28,839 bases of DNA from Pelotomaculum_B sp964543575. GTDB lineage: Bacteria > Bacillota > Desulfotomaculia > Desulfotomaculales > Pelotomaculaceae. Made by a program: the position numbers and the translations under genes. Below the pieces are notes generated by a model. That model did no database searches. It saw only the letters and a program-made list of their open reading frames with translations, and was not told the DNA's origin. The DNA lies in contig CAZIYV010000028.1 in assembly GCA_964543575.1 (NCBI GenBank), positions 1 to 28,839 of the forward strand, given 5' to 3'. Shown piece by piece: positions 15,932 through 23,441 of the stretch (the first letter of the stretch is position 1; each line of letters opens with the position of its first letter).

Positions 15932-16168
15932 GTGAGTAAAGTAACGATTTCCAGTAATTTTCAAGTGGTGATTCCAAGAGAAGTCAGGAAACAGCTTCAG
16001 CTAAAAGTTGGACAAAAATTAAATGTAGTAGTAAAAGGACAGACCATTAATCTTGTTCCGGAGGTACCCCTTTCAGAAATGAGAGGTTTCTTAAAGGGAA
16101 TGGACAAATCCGGGCTTAGAGAAGAAGATGAAAGGCTTGATCCTTGTCGATTCCTGCGGGTGGATTGA
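15932..16168 (+). CDS. vapB: AbrB/MazE-type antitoxin of a VapBC-like pair
   Basis: A 78-residue protein with the SpoVT-AbrB swapped-hairpin DNA-binding fold at residues 3-45: VTISSNFQVVIPREVRKQL followed by LKVGQKLNVV. The C-terminal part (MRGFLKGMDKSGLREEDERLD) is the segment that in this family wraps around the PIN toxin. The GTG start has AAGGTGAT upstream. The last 41 bases overlap the toxin gene in another frame, which links their translation. It should neutralise the toxin and repress the shared promoter. Confidence 0.85.
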   Translation: MSKVTISSNFQVVIPREVRKQLQLKVGQKLNVVVKGQTINLVPEVPLSEMRGFLKGMDKSGLREEDERLDPCRFLRVD

Positions 16169-16505
16169 ATTTTTAGCTGACGGCGACAAGGCGGAAGAAT
16201 ACACGAAATATTTCCTGGACCCAAAGGAAATAGTAACCCCAACCATAGTCGTCAACGAAGTCTTTAAGAAGGTTTTAAAAGAAAGGGGCGAGGAAGCTGC
16301 CGTGATGGTGGCCGCCCAAATGAGCGGCACTAGAGTGATCGAGTTGTCTGAGATGCTATCACTCACAGCCGCCAGTCTCAGCGTAAAGCACAGCCTTCCC
16401 ATGGCGGATGCCATTGTTTACGCGACGGCGGAGTTACTGGGGTGTCAGGTTGTGACAAGTGATAAGCATTTTAAGGATCTGGAAAACGTTATTTTTATTT
16501 TTTGA
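16128..16505 (+). CDS. vapC: PIN-domain ribonuclease toxin (VapC-like)
   Basis: A 125-residue PIN-domain protein. The acidic metal-binding residues are all present: Asp8 in LILVDSCGW, Glu44 in VVNEVF, Asp94 in MADAIVYATA and Asp112 in TSDKHF. VapC toxins are magnesium-dependent RNases that often cut tRNA or rRNA; the target here is unknown. The start overlaps the antitoxin gene by 41 bases and has only a weak ribosome site, as expected for coupled translation. The set of active-site residues suggests a working toxin. Confidence 0.88.
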   Translation: MKGLILVDSCGWIEFLADGDKAEEYTKYFLDPKEIVTPTIVVNEVFKKVLKERGEEAAVMVAAQMSGTRVIELSEMLSLTAASLSVKHSLPMADAIVYATAELLGCQVVTSDKHFKDLENVIFIF

Positions 16506-16527
16506 AGGCAACATCAACTATCTGGCC

Positions 16528-16559
16528 GGACTCTTCCCAACTGCGGTTGGTAAGAGTCC
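16528..16559 (+). terminator. Hairpin after the toxin gene
   Basis: GGACTCTT-c-CCAAC, a TGCG loop, then GTTGG-t-AAGAGTCC gives a 14-base stem with one mismatch, followed by TTATTATT. It lies 22 bases after the toxin stop codon and probably ends the toxin-antitoxin transcript, though the T-tract is interrupted. Confidence 0.6.
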
Positions 16560-16568
16560 TTATTATTG

Positions 16569-16596
16569 GTCGCGCCCCATACGGGCGCGTGGATTG
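16569..16596 (+). repeat. Isolated CRISPR-repeat-like sequence (type I-C style)
   Basis: GTCGCGCCCC, ATACGGGCGC and GTGGATTG run on from each other here. The dyad CGCGCCC-CATAC-GGGCGCG and the GTGGATTG end match type I-C CRISPR repeats, which normally finish GTGGATTGAAAC or GTGGATTGAAAT; here the end is GTGGATTGGGGG. There is no second repeat, no spacer and no cas gene in the window, so this is a solitary unit, not an array. Confidence 0.5.
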
Positions 16597-16601
16597 GGGG
16601 A

Positions 16602-16659
16602 GCAAATGGGGACGGTTCTGGCTTTGCCTTTAGGCAAAGCCAGAACCGTCCCCATTTGC
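16602..16659. repeat. 58-bp perfect palindrome containing GGGACGGTTCT
   Basis: Two perfectly complementary 27-base arms, starting GCAAATGGGGACGGTTCTGG, flank a TTTA loop. The element belongs to the same core family as the repeats at 7538, 10954 and 23364. Of the 355 bases between the toxin and the GNAT gene, this, the hairpin and the CRISPR-like repeat take up the first half; 16660-16847 is AT-rich with no supported gene, only a possible TATAAT at 16742-16747. Confidence 0.85.
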
Positions 16660-16860
16660 CCAGTCACAAAATTTACATTTTTTATAGATTAAGCTATGTG
16701 GAAAAAGAATCATGAAAAGAATGTGAATTCAGTTTATATTTTATAATTTATGGACGATAAAATACTAGAACGACGTTATCCTGGTCCAACTTTAAGGTGC
16801 AGTCAAAGGACATTATATCAATGAGCAAATCAACCTATTATGGATACGAGGAGTGTTGGC

Positions 16861-17901
16861 ATGGTAACTGAAACAGCAGGACCGAAAGAGGAACTGTCCT
16901 GGGAGATTGATGTTTTCCGTCCCGCCGATGCTGCGGGTGTGGTGGCATTATACCGGGCGGTTTACGGGGAGAACTATCCTGTGCGGGAACTGTACGATCC
17001 ACAGGCGCTGATTCGTCAGGACGAAACCGGTGAAGCCTACCGGGTGGTGGTTCGCACCACCGCGGGCGAGGTGGTGGGGCATATGGCCTTTTACCGCTCG
17101 TCGCCACCCAACCCCCGCCTGTATGAGAGCGGCCAATTGATGGTGCGGCAAGATTACCGGCTGACCGATATGGCTTTTAAACTATCGAGATATTCCATGA
17201 AGGAGGTACCTCTGCGACACGGTTTGGAGCAAATATGGGGAGAAGCAGTGTGCAACCACATATTTACCCAGCGGATGTGTAAGAGTGAAGGCTTTTATGA
17301 AACTGCCCTGGAAATCGACTTGATGCCAGCCGAGTCATATGAGAAAGCCTTCACAAAATCCATGGATAATACCGGACGCGTCTCCACCCTGATAGTTTTT
17401 AAAACATTCAAAACCAGGGGGCAGACCATTTACCTTCCGTCTGTGTATGAAGAATCCCTGCAGTATCTGTATGCGGCGGCGGATTTTGGCCACCGCTATA
17501 TCCGGTCTGACGCGCCATTGCCGGCCGGTGTGACGACTAAAGGCGAGATACAGCTTTTCCCCACCGCGGGTGTGGCGCGGCTGACCTTTGAAGAAATTGG
17601 CGGCGACTTTGAATCCTGTCTGGACGGCTTCGAAAAACAGGCTGAGACAGACGGAGGCGTAGTCGTCCAGGTCTTCTTGCGGTTGACCCAACCGTGGACG
17701 GGCGCCGCTGTTGATGTTTTGCGCCGGCATGGTTACTTTCTCGGCGGGATATTACCTCGTTGGTTTGACGACGACGGACTGTTGATGCAGAGGGCAGCCG
17801 CGACGCCAAACTTTGGGGGGATAAAACTCTACACGAAGCGGGCCAAAAAGATCCTGGAAATTGTAAATGATGACTGGCAGGCTGTAACTTTAGGGCAATG
17901 A
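16861..17901 (+). CDS. GNAT-family acyltransferase, two GNAT-like halves
   Basis: A 346-residue protein whose N-terminal 150 residues follow the GNAT pattern: DVFRPADAAGVVALYRAVYG, then GEVVGHMAFYRS and ESGQLMVRQDYR as the acyl-CoA-binding strand region, and HIFTQRMCKSEGFYETALEID as the final helix and strand. The C-terminal half (VDVLRRHGYFLGGILPRW...LLMQRA) again looks like the end of a GNAT fold, suggesting a tandem arrangement. GNAT proteins move an acyl group from acyl-CoA or acyl-ACP to an amine. The ATG at 16861 is chosen because GAGGAG lies 7 bases upstream; an ATG at 16840 lies before that site. It is followed after 42 bases by an acyl-CoA ligase gene and then a carrier-protein gene, so an acyl-ACP donor is plausible. 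Confidence 0.75.
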   Translation: MVTETAGPKEELSWEIDVFRPADAAGVVALYRAVYGENYPVRELYDPQALIRQDETGEAYRVVVRTTAGEVVGHMAFYRSSPPNPRLYESGQLMVRQDYRLTDMAFKLSRYSMKEVPLRHGLEQIWGEAVCNHIFTQRMCKSEGFYETALEIDLMPAESYEKAFTKSMDNTGRVSTLIVFKTFKTRGQTIYLPSVYEESLQYLYAAADFGHRYIRSDAPLPAGVTTKGEIQLFPTAGVARLTFEEIGGDFESCLDGFEKQAETDGGVVVQVFLRLTQPWTGAAVDVLRRHGYFLGGILPRWFDDDGLLMQRAAATPNFGGIKLYTKRAKKILEIVNDDWQAVTLGQ

Positions 17902-17943
17902 ATACCTAAATTCCGGCTGCCTCTAAAAAAAGGAGCGTCAGGT

Positions 17944-19605
17944 ATGGATAAATACCTTCCGAAACCGTTACAGACAGCCGGGACTGTCACAGCCGGCAAG
18001 CTTCTTGAAGAGCAGGCAGGCATAAGGGGTGACAGTCCGGCACTGATCTTTCACCAGCGCAACAAGCGCTGCACATACAGCGAATTTGACCACATCACCC
18101 GCCTGGTAGCCAAAGGCCTGCTGGCTTCCGGCATCATCCACGGCGAACATGTCGCCCTTTGGGCGCCCAACCTGCCGGAGTGGCTGTTTGTCCTGTTTGG
18201 CTGCGCCAAAGCAGGCGCGCCGCTCGTGGCGGTCAACACCAACTACCGGGCTTATGAATTGGAGTACGTCCTTAAACAGTCGGACGCCACCACGTTATTT
18301 CTCGCTGACGGCGCCGGACAGCCTGGCGAGTACCTGGCGGCAATCTATGAGATCTGCCCGGAGCTCAAAACCGCCCGGCCGGGTCAGCTAAGAGCCGGAC
18401 GCCTTCCGGAACTCAGAAATATTATCTTTCTCGGTGAAGAAAAACACCCCGGCATGTTCTCCTGGACGGAATTTTTGAACCGGGGCGCGGATATCGGCGC
18501 AGATGAGCTGGCCGAAAGAGAAAACGCACTCGAACCCGGTGATGTTTTCGCCATCCTGTATACATCCGGCACCACAGGTGTTCCCAAGGGAGCAATGCTT
18601 ACTCATGCCAATTTTGTCACCAACGCTTTCGCCACAGCCACGCGCCAGGGACTTGAGGCTGCAGACACCGTTTGCATACCGCTGCCCTTCTTTCACGCGT
18701 ACGGCTGTGTTGCCGTGATGGCCGCTGTGGCCGCCGGTTCTGTTATAGCTGCTGTGGAACAATTCAGGGCGCGGGATATGCTGCGGATTATGGAGAGCAG
18801 CCGTGCTACCGCCGTCTGTGGCACACCCACCATGTTTGTGGCTGCGCTGGAAGAATTGTCAAAACGTCCTTACGACCTTTCTTGCCTGCGCGGCGGTAAT
18901 GTGTCCGGAGCACCCAGTCCGCCGGAATTGGTCAAAGCAGTGGTGGAGAAGATGGGCGCCCGTGAATTCGGCGTACTCTACGGGTCGACGGAAGCTATCA
19001 TCAGTATTATGAATCACCCTGATGCCGCTTTAGAGCACCGCGCCGGCACTATAGGCCGGGCCATGCCGGACGTTGAACTGAAAATCATAGACCCGCGTAC
19101 CGGTCAGGAAGTGCCCGCCGGTGTTCAAGGTGAGCTTTGTGTCAAAAGTCCGGCCATGATGAAGGGGTACTACAAAATGCCGGAAGTCACCGCCAAAACT
19201 ATTGTTGCTGGGGGTTGGATGCACAGCGGCGACCTGGCCTGCGCCGACGAAAACGGCTTTTACCGGATTACGGGCCGCATCAAGGACGTTATTATCCGGG
19301 GCGGCGAAAACATTTACCCTGCGGAAATAGAAGAGTTTTTGTTTACTCACCCTAAAGTTAAGGACTCCCAGTTGGTGGGAATCCCCTGTTCATATTATGG
19401 TGAGGACACGGTTGCTTTTGTGCGCCTGAAGCCGGGAGAGACGGCTGCCCCTTTGGAACTGAAGCGGTACTGCCGGGAACGGATTGCGCTCAACAAAGTT
19501 CCTACCCATTTCATTTTTGTTGATCAATACCCGCAGACCGCCAGCGGCAAAGCGCAAAAATTCAAACTGCGGGAAATGGCTGTCGAAATGCTGGAGAAAA
19601 GATGA
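17944..19605 (+). CDS. Acyl-CoA synthetase-like AMP-forming ligase
   Basis: A 553-residue member of the ANL superfamily. It activates a carboxylic acid as its acyl-AMP and passes it to CoA or a carrier thiol. Visible motifs, in order, are the phosphate loop YTSGTTGVPKGAMLTH (from about residue 205), YGSTEA, the hinge region HSGDLACADENGFYRITGR, DVIIRGGENIYPAEIEE and the C-terminal lysine motif TASGKAQKFKLRE (Lys near 537). Length and motifs fit medium- or long-chain acyl-CoA ligases of the FadD/ACSF2 type. AAGGAG lies 8 to 10 bases before the ATG. The carrier-protein gene begins 13 bases after the stop, so the natural acceptor may be that ACP and not CoA. The acid cannot be predicted. Confidence 0.9.
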   Translation: MDKYLPKPLQTAGTVTAGKLLEEQAGIRGDSPALIFHQRNKRCTYSEFDHITRLVAKGLLASGIIHGEHVALWAPNLPEWLFVLFGCAKAGAPLVAVNTNYRAYELEYVLKQSDATTLFLADGAGQPGEYLAAIYEICPELKTARPGQLRAGRLPELRNIIFLGEEKHPGMFSWTEFLNRGADIGADELAERENALEPGDVFAILYTSGTTGVPKGAMLTHANFVTNAFATATRQGLEAADTVCIPLPFFHAYGCVAVMAAVAAGSVIAAVEQFRARDMLRIMESSRATAVCGTPTMFVAALEELSKRPYDLSCLRGGNVSGAPSPPELVKAVVEKMGAREFGVLYGSTEAIISIMNHPDAALEHRAGTIGRAMPDVELKIIDPRTGQEVPAGVQGELCVKSPAMMKGYYKMPEVTAKTIVAGGWMHSGDLACADENGFYRITGRIKDVIIRGGENIYPAEIEEFLFTHPKVKDSQLVGIPCSYYGEDTVAFVRLKPGETAAPLELKRYCRERIALNKVPTHFIFVDQYPQTASGKAQKFKLREMAVEMLEKR

Positions 19606-19618
19606 GGGAGGAATGAAA

Positions 19619-19864
19619 ATGGATAAAAAGAAAATCGAGGAAATCCTGCGGGAAATCATCAGCAAACATTTAGAGGATATACATACGGAGGACATTGACT
19701 TGAATAGTGAATTGGCTGATCTGGGAGTGGATTCATTGGCTTTTAGCTGGATTTTGGTTGACATGGAAGAATCCTTCGACTTCATCATCCCGGGGTCGGA
19801 CATTTTAAAGCTTAAAACCCTGGCTGACATAGTCGGTTACGTGGGAGAACACATTTCCAAATAG
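19619..19864 (+). CDS. Stand-alone acyl carrier protein
   Basis: An 81-residue acidic four-helix carrier protein. The phosphopantetheine attachment serine is in LADLGVDSLAFSW; VDMEESFDFIIP and LKTLADIVGYV are the typical third and fourth helix regions. The ATG at 19619 is preferred over one six bases earlier because GGGAGG lies 7 bases before it. It comes 13 bases after the ligase gene and is clearly co-transcribed. The housekeeping fatty-acid ACP usually sits with fab genes, which are absent here, so this is probably a dedicated carrier for the acyl group activated by the ligase. Confidence 0.9.
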   Translation: MDKKKIEEILREIISKHLEDIHTEDIDLNSELADLGVDSLAFSWILVDMEESFDFIIPGSDILKLKTLADIVGYVGEHISK

Positions 19865-19889
19865 CCGGTGGTTGCCGGGCAAGCGATAT

Positions 19890-20027
19890 GGTGCGGTTAT
19901 AAAAACCTGTTAGTGGGTCGCGCAGGCTAAGGGTCTTCAATCGCTCCTCCATCTGCTTGCGTTCAGTTATATCCATAACGAAATATCTATATCCTTTTAA
20001 TGTAAAACATAAAGATAATGGCTGCTA
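19890..20027 (-). pseudogene. Remnant of a PAS-GGDEF (diguanylate cyclase) gene
   Basis: Translating the minus strand gives KGYRYFVMDITERKQMEERL and then KTLSLRDPLTGFYNRT. This is the junction between a PAS domain (DITERK) and the start of a GGDEF domain (RDPLTGFYNR). It is cut off upstream by an in-frame stop and downstream by unrelated sequence running into the ACP gene, so only about 45 codons survive. It is not a piece of the complete sensor gene at 25364, whose matching region reads differently. It shows that a c-di-GMP gene once lay here. Confidence 0.75.
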
Positions 20028-20047
20028 AATTTTTAAAGGATGAAAAT

Positions 20048-20090
20048 GGGGTACGGGCCTGACGGATTTCCCGTCATGGCGCCCTACCCC
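20048..20090. terminator. Imperfect GC-rich hairpin between convergent genes
   Basis: GGGGTA-c-GGGC-c-TGACGG pairs with CCGTCA-tg-GCGCCC-TACCCC with small bulges and a short loop. On the minus strand CATTTTC follows; no good T-tract follows on the plus strand. It lies between the end of the ACP cassette and the end of the baeRF gene and may end transcription from either side. Confidence 0.45.
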
Positions 20091-20157
20091 GTTGTATTAC
20101 ATAAACAATATTTTCTTAGTTACCTGATACAAACCTCAGCTTGATTATTTAACAGGA

Positions 20158-21294
20158 TCAATACCGGTACACGGCCACCAGGGGCACGTTTTCAGGCATC
20201 TTATCAGGCTCGACAGCATATACAACACCGCCGTTCAAAATTGTATGCACCGCCGCAAGGTCGAGCAGGTCGCCGTTTCCATGTTCTGCCACCTGGTTTA
20301 GTTCAACTTCATTAGTGTCGGGATCAAAAGCGCCCCATAACTGGCGCCCCGTGACAACAAACAAAATGTCAACCCGTCCGTAATAAGCTGCCGGGACTAT
20401 TTCTTTAACATCGTTGGAAGTCAGCCCTGTTCCCGCCATCTGCCTGTACAAGTCAACCGCCTCTTGCCGGGCTTTTAAAAAGTGAGGTCCGACAACAGCC
20501 CAGGCGCGCTCATACAATTCCTCTGTTTCCTTCCTGTCAGGGTTGCCTTCGATTCCTTCCTGGAGCAGATAAGGATAATTGTTAGCCTCTTTGTATATTG
20601 AGAAAAGATAGCTTACTCCTGCCAGAAGCAGCGGTACCTGCTTATCCCGGAGCAGTTCTCTCAATCCCCGGTCAATCTGCTGGAAATACCGCAGAATATT
20701 CACTTTGGCGTCATCGACTACAGCGTGGCCGTGAAAAATCGATGTCCCTGGTAAACCGCTGTGAGCTTGGCGCTGTTTTTCCGGATCATCATATCCCATA
20801 GCATCGGCAAGGCTCCGGGGAACACCTCCAATTTCTAAATCAATCTCGCTGATTTTTTGGTTCGCTCCCTCAAAAAGCCTGACCTTGTTTTGACTGAGGG
20901 CCAGGATGTGAAAACGCTCAGCGGAAGCCGGCAGGCTGAGTAAGGGCTTGACATTAAAGCGGTCCGCCACAACCAGGAGTTCTTCAAAATCAAAAGGAAA
21001 GCGGTAGTAGCGAAACGTTTTCGGGGATAGAAAAAGGGCAATACCGGTGGTTTGCCGCCAGAAAGGTCCATCCAGCAAAACCTTTTGGGCAGGCTCGAGC
21101 AGTTCCTTTGCTTCTGGAGCACGCATACCGGCTGCCACGAGGCGTTCCCCGGCCTCCCTGAGCATATTTTTAAAACGGATCGGGTTTTGTCGAGATTCCA
21201 CTCCTCCCCTGAGAGTGGGCATAAAAATTGATACACATGGACCTTCAGATTTTTCCATCAAAGTCTTTAGCTCATTTCTGGTAAATACATTCAT
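20158..21294 (-). CDS. Bacterial archaeo-eukaryotic release-factor-like protein (baeRF family 3)
   Basis: A 378-residue soluble protein that matches the baeRF3 pattern: the start FTRNELKTLMEKSEGPCVSIFMPT, then FWRQTTGIALFLSP, the strand RFHILALSQNKVRLFEG and the end AAVHTILNGGVVYAVEPDKMP...VAVYRY. These proteins share the fold of the central and C-terminal parts of eukaryotic release factor 1. A role at stalled or hibernating ribosomes has been proposed for the group, but none is established for family 3. The ATG has AAAGGAG about 7 bases upstream. It is preceded by the GDYXXLXY gene after 92 bases and may be separately transcribed. Family call is from pattern memory. Confidence 0.75.
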   Translation of the reverse strand: MNVFTRNELKTLMEKSEGPCVSIFMPTLRGGVESRQNPIRFKNMLREAGERLVAAGMRAPEAKELLEPAQKVLLDGPFWRQTTGIALFLSPKTFRYYRFPFDFEELLVVADRFNVKPLLSLPASAERFHILALSQNKVRLFEGANQKISEIDLEIGGVPRSLADAMGYDDPEKQRQAHSGLPGTSIFHGHAVVDDAKVNILRYFQQIDRGLRELLRDKQVPLLLAGVSYLFSIYKEANNYPYLLQEGIEGNPDRKETEELYERAWAVVGPHFLKARQEAVDLYRQMAGTGLTSNDVKEIVPAAYYGRVDILFVVTGRQLWGAFDPDTNEVELNQVAEHGNGDLLDLAAVHTILNGGVVYAVEPDKMPENVPLVAVYRY

Positions 21295-21386
21295 GCTGCT
21301 GCTCCTTTCTTAGTTATGATTTTGACAGGAACTCCAAATGTCTTCCAGCGGCGCTTCCAACAGCTCGCGTGCTGCATTTCCGCTGT

Positions 21387-21887
21387 TTATTGTATTAAAA
21401 TATTTTCTATGACCGCGTTGCCAAAGCGGTCTGTTTTTATCTGCGCGTCGAAATATTTGGCCTGCTCTAATCCCCTGCCTGTGCCTTCCTCAACATAATA
21501 GCTTTCGATGCCATAGGTCACATGGTATTTATGTTTAAATTCATCAAAGTAATCCACCTCGCCTTTGATGAAGATCTGATTGCCGGTCAGGCCGGGTTTG
21601 TCTGAATACATGCCCGCCTCGTTCCAGTATTTCTCTCCTTTTTCAAGGACTACATAGACATTCTGTTTCCGAAAACTCTCAGGATTTAGGTTTTCACTTT
21701 TGATCCATGATATATCGTATTCCAGCATGACATATTCACCCCTGAACACGTCCCGCGGGTCTACCGGGGCGGCTTTCAAGAGAACGGGAGTGCCGGCGGA
21801 CAGGGTATAATACCTGAAGCCTATAATGCTGAAAAGGAATATGATCTGTAGTATAACAATAAGACCGATTTTATAGCTCCTCTTCAA
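21387..21887 (-). CDS. GDYXXLXY-family membrane protein
   Basis: A 166-residue protein with one N-terminal membrane segment (residues about 7-25, IGLIVILQIIFLFSIIGF) and an extracytoplasmic domain. The family signature G-D/E-Y-x-x-L-x-Y appears as RGEYVMLEYDI near residue 49. Function is unknown; these genes regularly sit next to DUF2157 membrane proteins, as here. Its start overlaps the end of that gene by 17 bases, which indicates coupled translation and probably a physical pair. Confidence 0.85.
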   Translation of the reverse strand: MKRSYKIGLIVILQIIFLFSIIGFRYYTLSAGTPVLLKAAPVDPRDVFRGEYVMLEYDISWIKSENLNPESFRKQNVYVVLEKGEKYWNEAGMYSDKPGLTGNQIFIKGEVDYFDEFKHKYHVTYGIESYYVEEGTGRGLEQAKYFDAQIKTDRFGNAVIENILIQ

Positions 21888-23196
21888 AAGAAGTCACCCC
21901 CTCCTTTTGCCAGTCAAGAACCGCTTTCCTTCTCTGCCGCTCCATCAGCGCCCCGCTCACAACCAGCACGATCCCGCCGGCTATAAAGAACAGGGATTTG
22001 GGCAGGCTCCTCCAGAAAAAGTTAAAGTACTCTTCGAAGACAAACAGGTTAAAGGCAATCATACCAAGGACGAAGTACAGGTTGCTCTGGGTCTGGTAGG
22101 CGGAGATAATAACTAATAGAGCCCATATAAACATAAACAGGTTTAAAATGATCATTAAAGTTAATCCATTAAACGGCGCCAGCAGGATGCTAAAAACGAG
22201 AACGTCTACGGCCAGCCAGGCATAATTCTCTTTTACAATTTCTTTTATATTTGTGCTGTGCCTGCTGATGGCGTAAGCCCCCAAAACCGCCACGGCAATG
22301 TACAATACCCAGAACAGGACAAACCCCGCCCCGCTGTGGCGTAACTTAATGAAATCGTAGGCAAAAAATTCAAGCGACATGATAAATAGTGCTGCCCCAG
22401 TCAGCACCACTCCTAAAAACTTGTATATAAAAGGGAAATTTTTAATGAATTCGTTGACAGGATGCTTGGACATATAAACGAGAGACGAACCAATCAGCAG
22501 CAGAACGAATGGTATTAGAGAACCAGCGGCGTCAAACCTGTAATTATCCGTTAAGATCAGGTAGATTTCAGTGTTGAGAAATATGGTTAAACTGATTAAA
22601 CCAATAACGAGCGTAAAAGAAGAACGCAAAGTATACGTTAAATAAAAAACACCGCCAAACAGCATCATAGCAATGAATATTAGCAACAGGGAAGATGACT
22701 GTTCCGCCAGTACCCATGAAGCCAGCAGCAGGGCGCTTAACCCTAAAGGCAGCTCTTCCCTTAAGATAAAGGCAACCGGCAAAACCCCCAGCAGCCAGAA
22801 AAGCATGCCGTTGGGGAAATGAGCGTTAATATGAAAAATCTGGGCGATCAGCCAGATGCCCGAGCCAAACATGATACAGCCAAGCAGCGAAAGGGCCTGG
22901 CTCAACCTGGGATAGTTTCTGTAAGTTAACTGCGAAGAAAGGTGAAAGAGGACCAAAGGGATTATAACAAGGCTGATTTTTCCCCATTTGGGAATCTGCT
23001 GCCAGTTTGAAGCAAAGAATAGGATAATGCCTGTCCCCAGCAATATTGCCCCCAGCAGCAATAAAACAGAGATCAGCCTGTTTTTGTTTTCGGCGGGATA
23101 CAGCCCGATAATCTGGTCCGCCTGATCACTGCCGATGATCCCACTGCTTACCCATCTTTTTGTTTCTTTTACCAACCAGGACAGTTTTGACATCAT
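21871..23196 (-). CDS. DUF2157 polytopic membrane protein
   Basis: A 441-residue protein with a short soluble N-terminus (WLVKETKRWVSSGIIGSDQADQI) followed by about 13 membrane helices. The N-terminal segment and the first two helices (LLGAILLGTGIILFFASNW) are the DUF2157 domain. Function is unknown. Two adjacent ATG codons could start it; GGGGTGAG lies just upstream and better fits the second (23193). It overlaps the GDYXXLXY gene by 17 bases. Upstream lies an 8-base inverted repeat that could be an operator. Confidence 0.85.
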   Translation of the reverse strand: MMSKLSWLVKETKRWVSSGIIGSDQADQIIGLYPAENKNRLISVLLLLGAILLGTGIILFFASNWQQIPKWGKISLVIIPLVLFHLSSQLTYRNYPRLSQALSLLGCIMFGSGIWLIAQIFHINAHFPNGMLFWLLGVLPVAFILREELPLGLSALLLASWVLAEQSSSLLLIFIAMMLFGGVFYLTYTLRSSFTLVIGLISLTIFLNTEIYLILTDNYRFDAAGSLIPFVLLLIGSSLVYMSKHPVNEFIKNFPFIYKFLGVVLTGAALFIMSLEFFAYDFIKLRHSGAGFVLFWVLYIAVAVLGAYAISRHSTNIKEIVKENYAWLAVDVLVFSILLAPFNGLTLMIILNLFMFIWALLVIISAYQTQSNLYFVLGMIAFNLFVFEEYFNFFWRSLPKSLFFIAGGIVLVVSGALMERQRRKAVLDWQKEGVTSFEEEL

Positions 23197-23301
23197 CTCA
23201 CCCCTGATATACCAATCTATTAGTTAAAGGCAAGCAAAAATCATCCCCTTATCAATAATTTGCTAGAGAAACATTTCACAACCTCCCCGTACTAGTTATC
23301 C

Positions 23302-23333
23302 TGACATAAACATAACAAAAAAACATTATGTCA
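23302..23333. promoter_or_regulatory. Inverted repeat TGACATAA-16-TTATGTCA upstream of the DUF2157 gene
   Basis: Perfect 8-base arms are separated by 16 AT-rich bases. The right arm contains TTGACA on the minus strand, a possible -35 element for the leftward gene pair, though I see no good -10 at the right distance. It may be an operator. The rest of 23197-23363 has no gene. Confidence 0.35.
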
Positions 23334-23363
23334 AAATTTCCTGTTTCTTAACGTTTTCTTAAA

Positions 23364-23429
23364 ACTAGCAAACGGGGACGGTTCTCCATTTGCCTTTAGG
23401 CAAAGCAAGAACCGTCCCCGTTTGCTAGT
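23364..23429. repeat. 66-bp palindrome containing GGGACGGTTCT
   Basis: The outer 22-base arms (ACTAGCAAACGGGGACGGTT and two more bases) are perfectly complementary; the centre retains TTGCC-TTTA-GGCAA with mismatches beside it. It is the same family as at 16602-16659. It lies 12 bases beyond the nitroreductase stop and may also act as its terminator. Confidence 0.8.
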
Positions 23430-23441
23430 CGTTAACTAGTT

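Noticed and set aside
16751..16823. Short reading frame (about 24 codons) before the GNAT gene
   Set aside because: No ribosome site, no recognisable product and AT-rich surroundings; chance is likely.
16560..16860. A CRISPR array
   Set aside because: Only one repeat-like unit is present, with no second repeat, spacer or cas gene.
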